Assembly: GCF_014650755.1 (NCBI RefSeq)
Contig: NZ_BMVO01000005.1
Coordinates: 272,829-336,828, forward strand
Direction: 5' to 3'
DNA from: Streptomyces chryseus
Lineage (GTDB): Bacteria; Actinomycetota; Actinomycetes; Streptomycetales; Streptomycetaceae
DNA length: 64,000 nucleotides
Positions within the stretch are counted from its first letter, which is position 1. The number at the start of each line of letters is the position of its first letter. Below the pieces are notes generated by a model, which had not been told where the DNA came from, did no database searches, and saw only the letters and a list, made by a program, of their open reading frames with translations. Positions 60,746 through 64,000 of the stretch are shown piece by piece. A program made the position numbers and the translations under genes.

Positions 60746-61717
60746 TCAGGCCTCCGGGGCTTCGAACGTGGAGGTGCGCCGCATACCGGCCGCGCGTCCC
60801 TTGCCGGAGATGACCAGCGCCATCTTGCGGCTGGCCTCGTCGATCATCTCGTCGCCGAGCATCGCCGAGCCCTTCTTACCGCCCGCCTCGGAGGTGTAGT
60901 AGTCGTACGCGTCCAGGATCAGCTCCGCGTGGTCGAAGTCCTCCTGGGACGGCGAGAAGATCTCGTTCGCGGCGGCGACCTGGTCCGGGTGCAGCACCCA
61001 CTTGCCGTCGAAACCGAGGGCGGCGGCGCGCTTGGCGACCGCCTTGTAGCCCTCCGGGTTGCGGATCTGGAGGTAGGGGCCGTCGATCGCCTGGAGGTTG
61101 TTGGCGCGGGCGGCCATCAGGATCCTCATCAGGATGTAGTGATAGGCGTCGGCGTCGTAGCCGGGCGGCTGCTCGCCGACGACCAGGGACTTCATGTTGA
61201 TGGAGGCCATGAAGTCGGCCGGGCCGAAGATGATCGTCTCGACCCGCGGGGATGCCGTGGCGATGGCGTTGACGTTGTTGAGGCCCTGCGCGTTCTCGAT
61301 CTGCGCCTCGATGCCGATCTTGCCGACCTCGAAGCCCATCGTCTTCTCGATCTGCGTCAGCAGGAGGTCCAGCGCCACGACCTGCTGCGCGTCCTGGACC
61401 TTCGGGAGCATGATGCAGTCGAGGTTCTGACCCGCGCCCTCCACCACCGTGACGACGTCGCGGTACGTCCACTCGGTGGTCCAGTCGTTGACGCGCACGA
61501 CCCTGGTCTTGCCCGTCCAGTCACCCTCGTTGAGGAACTTCACGATGGTGTGCCGGGCCTCGGGCTTGGCGAGCGGCGCGCACGCGTCCTCCAGGTCGAG
61601 GAAGACCTGGTCGGCCGGAAGGCCCTGGGCCTTCTCCAGGAAGCGCGGATTGGAGCCCGGCACGGCGAGGCAGGAGCGGCGGGGGCGCAGCCGGTTCACG
61701 GGCTGGGGCGTGGTCAT
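60746..61717 (-). CDS. mcl: HpcH/HpaI-family beta-methylmalyl-CoA / malyl-CoA lyase
   Basis: A 323-residue citrate-lyase-beta-type TIM barrel. Motifs RRSCLAVPGSNPRFLEKAQG, VFLDLEDACAP, KIGIEAQIENAQGLNNV and IIFGPADFMASI bind CoA and the metal. It cleaves beta-methylmalyl-CoA to propionyl-CoA and glyoxylate. Its ATG overlaps the mutase stop by 4 bases, which fixes the start. Confidence 0.92.
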   Translation of the reverse strand: MTTPQPVNRLRPRRSCLAVPGSNPRFLEKAQGLPADQVFLDLEDACAPLAKPEARHTIVKFLNEGDWTGKTRVVRVNDWTTEWTYRDVVTVVEGAGQNLDCIMLPKVQDAQQVVALDLLLTQIEKTMGFEVGKIGIEAQIENAQGLNNVNAIATASPRVETIIFGPADFMASINMKSLVVGEQPPGYDADAYHYILMRILMAARANNLQAIDGPYLQIRNPEGYKAVAKRAAALGFDGKWVLHPDQVAAANEIFSPSQEDFDHAELILDAYDYYTSEAGGKKGSAMLGDEMIDEASRKMALVISGKGRAAGMRRTSTFEAPEA

Positions 61718-63726
61718 GCGGGGACCTCCAGAGGGTCGAGCTTGTTCGCTTTCCGGATCTCGTCGACGATACGGCCGATGATCTCCGTGATGCCGAAGTC
61801 CTTCGGGGTGAATACTGCGGCCACTCCGGCGGCCCGCAGATCCGCGGCGTCCGCCGGCGGGATGATCCCGCCCGCGATCACCGGAATGTCGGCGGCCCCG
61901 GCCTCCCTGAGCCGTACCAGCACGTCGGGCACCAGCTCGGCGTGCGAACCGGACAGGATCGACAGGCCGACGCAGTGCACGTCCTCCGCGAGGGCGGCGC
62001 TCACGATCTGCTCGGGCGTCAGCCTGATGCCCTGGTAGACCACCTCGAAGCCCGCGTCGCGGGCCCGCACGGCGATCTGCTCGGCGCCGTTGGAGTGCCC
62101 GTCCAGGCCGGGCTTGCCGACGAGCAGGCGCAGCCGCCCCGAACCGAGGTCCTCGGCCGTACGGGCCACCTTGTCCCGTACGGCGGCGAGCGGGGTGCCC
62201 GCCTCCGCGGTGACCGCGACCGGGGCGCTGCTCACGCCCGTCGGCGCGCGGAACTCGCCGAAGACGTCGCGCAGGGCCCAGGACCACTCGCCGGTGGTGA
62301 CGCCCGCCCGGGCGCACTCGACGGTGGCGGCCATCAGGTTCTCGGTGCCCGCGGCGGCCTTCTTGAGGGCCGCCAGGGCCTCGGACGCGCGGGCCTCGTC
62401 GCGGTTGTCGCGCCACTCGTGCAGCTTGGCGACGACGCGCGCCTCGTTGGCCGGGTCGACTGTCATGATCGCGCCGTCGAGGTCCGAGGTGAGCGGGCTC
62501 GGCTCGGTGGCCTCGTAGCAGTTGACGCCGACGATCTTCTCGTCGCCGGACTCGATGCGCGCGCGGCGCTCCGCGTGCGAGGAGACGAGCTGCGACTTGA
62601 GGTAGCCGGACTCGACGGCGGCCATCGCGCCGCCCATCTCCTCGATGCGGTCCATCTCGGCGAAGGAGTCGGCGACGAGCGCGTCGACCTTGGCCTCGAT
62701 GACGTGCGACCCCGCGAAGATGTCCTCGTACTCCAGCAGGTCGCTCTCCAGGGCGAGGACCTGCTGGATGCGCAGCGACCACTGCTGGTCCCAGGGCCGG
62801 GGCAGGCCCAGCGCCTCGTTCCAGGCGGGGAGCTGCACGGCGCGGGCGCGGGCGTCCTTGGAGAGCGTGACGGCCAGCATCTCCAGGACGATGCGCTGGA
62901 CGTTGTTCTCCGGCTGTGCCTCGGTCAGGCCCAGCGAGTTGACCTGCACGCCGTAGCGGAAGCGGCGCTGCTTCTCGTTCTCGATGCCGTACCGCTCGCG
63001 CGTGACCTTGTCCCAGATACGGCCGAAGGCGCGCATCTTGCACATCTCCTCGACGAAGCGCACGCCCGCGTTCACGAAGAAGGAGATACGCGCGACGACG
63101 TCCCCGAACTTCTCCGCCGGCACCTGGCCGCTGTCCCGTACGGCGTCGAGGACGGCGATCGCCGTGCTCATGGCGTACGCGATCTCCTGGACCGGCGTGG
63201 CGCCGGCTTCCTGGAGGTGGTAGCTGCAGATGTTGATCGGGTTCCACTTGGGGATGTTGTTCACCGTGTAGGTGATCATGTCCGTCGTCAGGCGCAGGCT
63301 GGGCACCGGCGGGAAGACGTGCGTCCCGCGCGACAGGTACTCCTTGACGATGTCGTTCTGCGTCGTCCCCTGGAGCCTGGTGACGTCGGCGCCCTGCTCC
63401 TCCGCGACCACCTGGTAGAGCGCCAGCAGCCACATGGCGGTGGCGTTGATGGTCATGGAGGTGTTCATCTGTTCCAGGGGAATGTCCTGGAACAGCCGGC
63501 GCATGTCACCGAGGTGGGACACCGGGACCCCGACCCGGCCGACCTCGCCGCGGGCGAGGATGTGGTCGGGGTCGTAGCCGGTCTGCGTCGGAAGGTCGAA
63601 CGCGACCGACAGGCCCGTCTGGCCCTTGGCGAGGTTGTTGCGGTACAGCGCGTTGGACGCCTCGGCGGTCGAGTGACCGGCGTACGTCCGCATGAGCCAG
63701 GGCCGATCCTTCCGACGCTCGCTCAT
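61714..63726 (-). CDS. ecm: Ethylmalonyl-CoA mutase (MeaA), B12-dependent
   Basis: A 670-residue single-chain mutase. The N-terminal TIM-barrel domain begins RTYAGHSTAEASNALYRNNL and includes SVAFDLPTQTGYDPDH. The C-terminal B12-binding domain has the DxHxxG motif (Asp542, His544, Gly547) and the downstream LSILSGSH and AGGIIPP. It rearranges ethylmalonyl-CoA to methylsuccinyl-CoA. Its ATG shares a base with the ccr stop (TGATG). Confidence 0.94.
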   Translation of the reverse strand: MSERRKDRPWLMRTYAGHSTAEASNALYRNNLAKGQTGLSVAFDLPTQTGYDPDHILARGEVGRVGVPVSHLGDMRRLFQDIPLEQMNTSMTINATAMWLLALYQVVAEEQGADVTRLQGTTQNDIVKEYLSRGTHVFPPVPSLRLTTDMITYTVNNIPKWNPINICSYHLQEAGATPVQEIAYAMSTAIAVLDAVRDSGQVPAEKFGDVVARISFFVNAGVRFVEEMCKMRAFGRIWDKVTRERYGIENEKQRRFRYGVQVNSLGLTEAQPENNVQRIVLEMLAVTLSKDARARAVQLPAWNEALGLPRPWDQQWSLRIQQVLALESDLLEYEDIFAGSHVIEAKVDALVADSFAEMDRIEEMGGAMAAVESGYLKSQLVSSHAERRARIESGDEKIVGVNCYEATEPSPLTSDLDGAIMTVDPANEARVVAKLHEWRDNRDEARASEALAALKKAAAGTENLMAATVECARAGVTTGEWSWALRDVFGEFRAPTGVSSAPVAVTAEAGTPLAAVRDKVARTAEDLGSGRLRLLVGKPGLDGHSNGAEQIAVRARDAGFEVVYQGIRLTPEQIVSAALAEDVHCVGLSILSGSHAELVPDVLVRLREAGAADIPVIAGGIIPPADAADLRAAGVAAVFTPKDFGITEIIGRIVDEIRKANKLDPLEVPA

Positions 63727-64000
63727 CAGATGTTCCGGAAGCGGTTGATGGCGTCGATGTGCTGCTCGCGGAGCTCGTGGTTACGGACGCCGAGACCCTC
63801 GCGCGGCGCCAGCGCCAGGACGCCGACCTTGCCCTGGTGCAGGTTGCGGTGGACGTCGTACGCGGCCTGGCCGGTGTCCTCCAGTGAGTACACCTTCGAC
63901 AGCGTCGGGTGGATCTTGCCCTTGGCGATCAGGCGGTTGGCTTCCCACGCCTCGCGGTAGTTGGCGAAGTGCGAGCCGATGATGCGCTTCAGCGACATCC
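63726..64000 (-). CDS. ccr: Crotonyl-CoA carboxylase/reductase, C-terminal part (5' end outside window)
   Basis: The last 90 or so residues of a medium-chain reductase: MSLKRIIGSHFANYREAWEA, then KIHPTLSKVYSLEDTGQAAYDVHRN and a C-terminal NRFRNI. This matches the Ccr end, which reductively carboxylates crotonyl-CoA to ethylmalonyl-CoA with NADPH. The N-terminal part and promoter lie beyond base 64000. It is the first visible gene of the ethylmalonyl-CoA operon. Confidence 0.92.
   Translation of the reverse strand, partial: MSLKRIIGSHFANYREAWEANRLIAKGKIHPTLSKVYSLEDTGQAAYDVHRNLHQGKVGVLALAPREGLGVRNHELREQHIDAINRFRNI

Noticed and set aside
60746..63433. An extended lyase frame of 895 codons reaching back into the mutase gene
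   Set aside because: Residues before MTTPQPVNRLRP are Arg/Gly-rich noise; the ATG at 61717 overlaps the mutase stop and fixes the start.
1..64000. CRISPR array, tRNA/rRNA genes, prophage or insertion sequence
   Set aside because: No regularly spaced repeats, no cloverleaf or rRNA-like segments, and no transposase, integrase or phage structural motif were seen.

Overview
The window is high-GC actinobacterial chromosome, almost certainly Streptomyces. The signs are very strong G/C third-position bias, many GTG and some TTG starts, ATGA/GTGA stop-start overlaps, a deazaflavin (F420)-type oxidoreductase repertoire, an ethylmalonyl-CoA operon next to pssA/psd, and intergenic GC-rich repeats of the kind scattered through Streptomyces genomes. 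From memory, several blocks match the right-hand core region of S. coelicolor; that was not checked here. I see no rRNA, tRNA, CRISPR array, insertion sequence or prophage.

Layout. 1-8.3 kb: the end of an allantoicase gene, then small oxidoreductase and transport genes, a two-component system, a P450 with a truncated thioesterase frame overlapping its end, and a three-gene XRE-regulator operon under a striking operator. 8.4-17.2 kb: a sugar/polyol locus with a MocA-type dehydrogenase, a divergent GntR regulator, two tandem sugar-binding lipoproteins, permease, single-domain ATPase, a ROK kinase-like protein and a secreted or membrane protein. 17.2-30.9 kb: mixed genes, including a fused PcaD-PcaC enzyme, ExoIII, a degraded ORF, an S15/CocE hydrolase, an L,D-transpeptidase, gamma-glutamyltransferase, methionine aminopeptidase with a divergent XRE regulator, and a large coiled unknown protein. 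31-36.1 kb: a pyrimidine-catabolism block with beta-ureidopropionase, aminotransferase, dihydropyrimidinase and an F420 LLM oxidoreductase. 36.1-50.8 kb: methyltransferase/CMD pair, second two-component system, cytosolic gamma-glutamyltransferase homologue, IMPase, flavin amine-oxidase-like protein, macrodomain, Ada-AlkA fusion, Ogt, ADP-ribosylglycohydrolase and glycerate kinase. 51-57.3 kb: PucR-type regulator divergent from a five-gene branched-chain-type ABC importer. 57.3-64 kb: pssA and psd, then the ethylmalonyl-CoA pathway operon, which runs off the right edge in ccr.

How the genes work together. The pyrimidine block holds the hydrolytic steps (dihydropyrimidine to N-carbamoyl-beta-alanine to beta-alanine to malonate semialdehyde) but no recognisable dihydropyrimidine dehydrogenase. 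An F420-type oxidoreductase sits immediately after dihydropyrimidinase, and the same 14-bp palindrome lies just downstream of the predicted promoter of both transcription units. This is my best candidate for something not yet described: an F420-dependent first step of pyrimidine reduction controlled by a shared regulator. The ethylmalonyl-CoA genes assimilate acetyl-CoA through crotonyl-CoA, ethylmalonyl-CoA, methylsuccinyl-CoA, mesaconyl-CoA and beta-methylmalyl-CoA, and also supply extender units for polyketides.

Limits. Functions come from motif and family recognition by eye. Starts were chosen from Shine-Dalgarno spacing, overlap and family length. Promoters and operators are pattern-based proposals.
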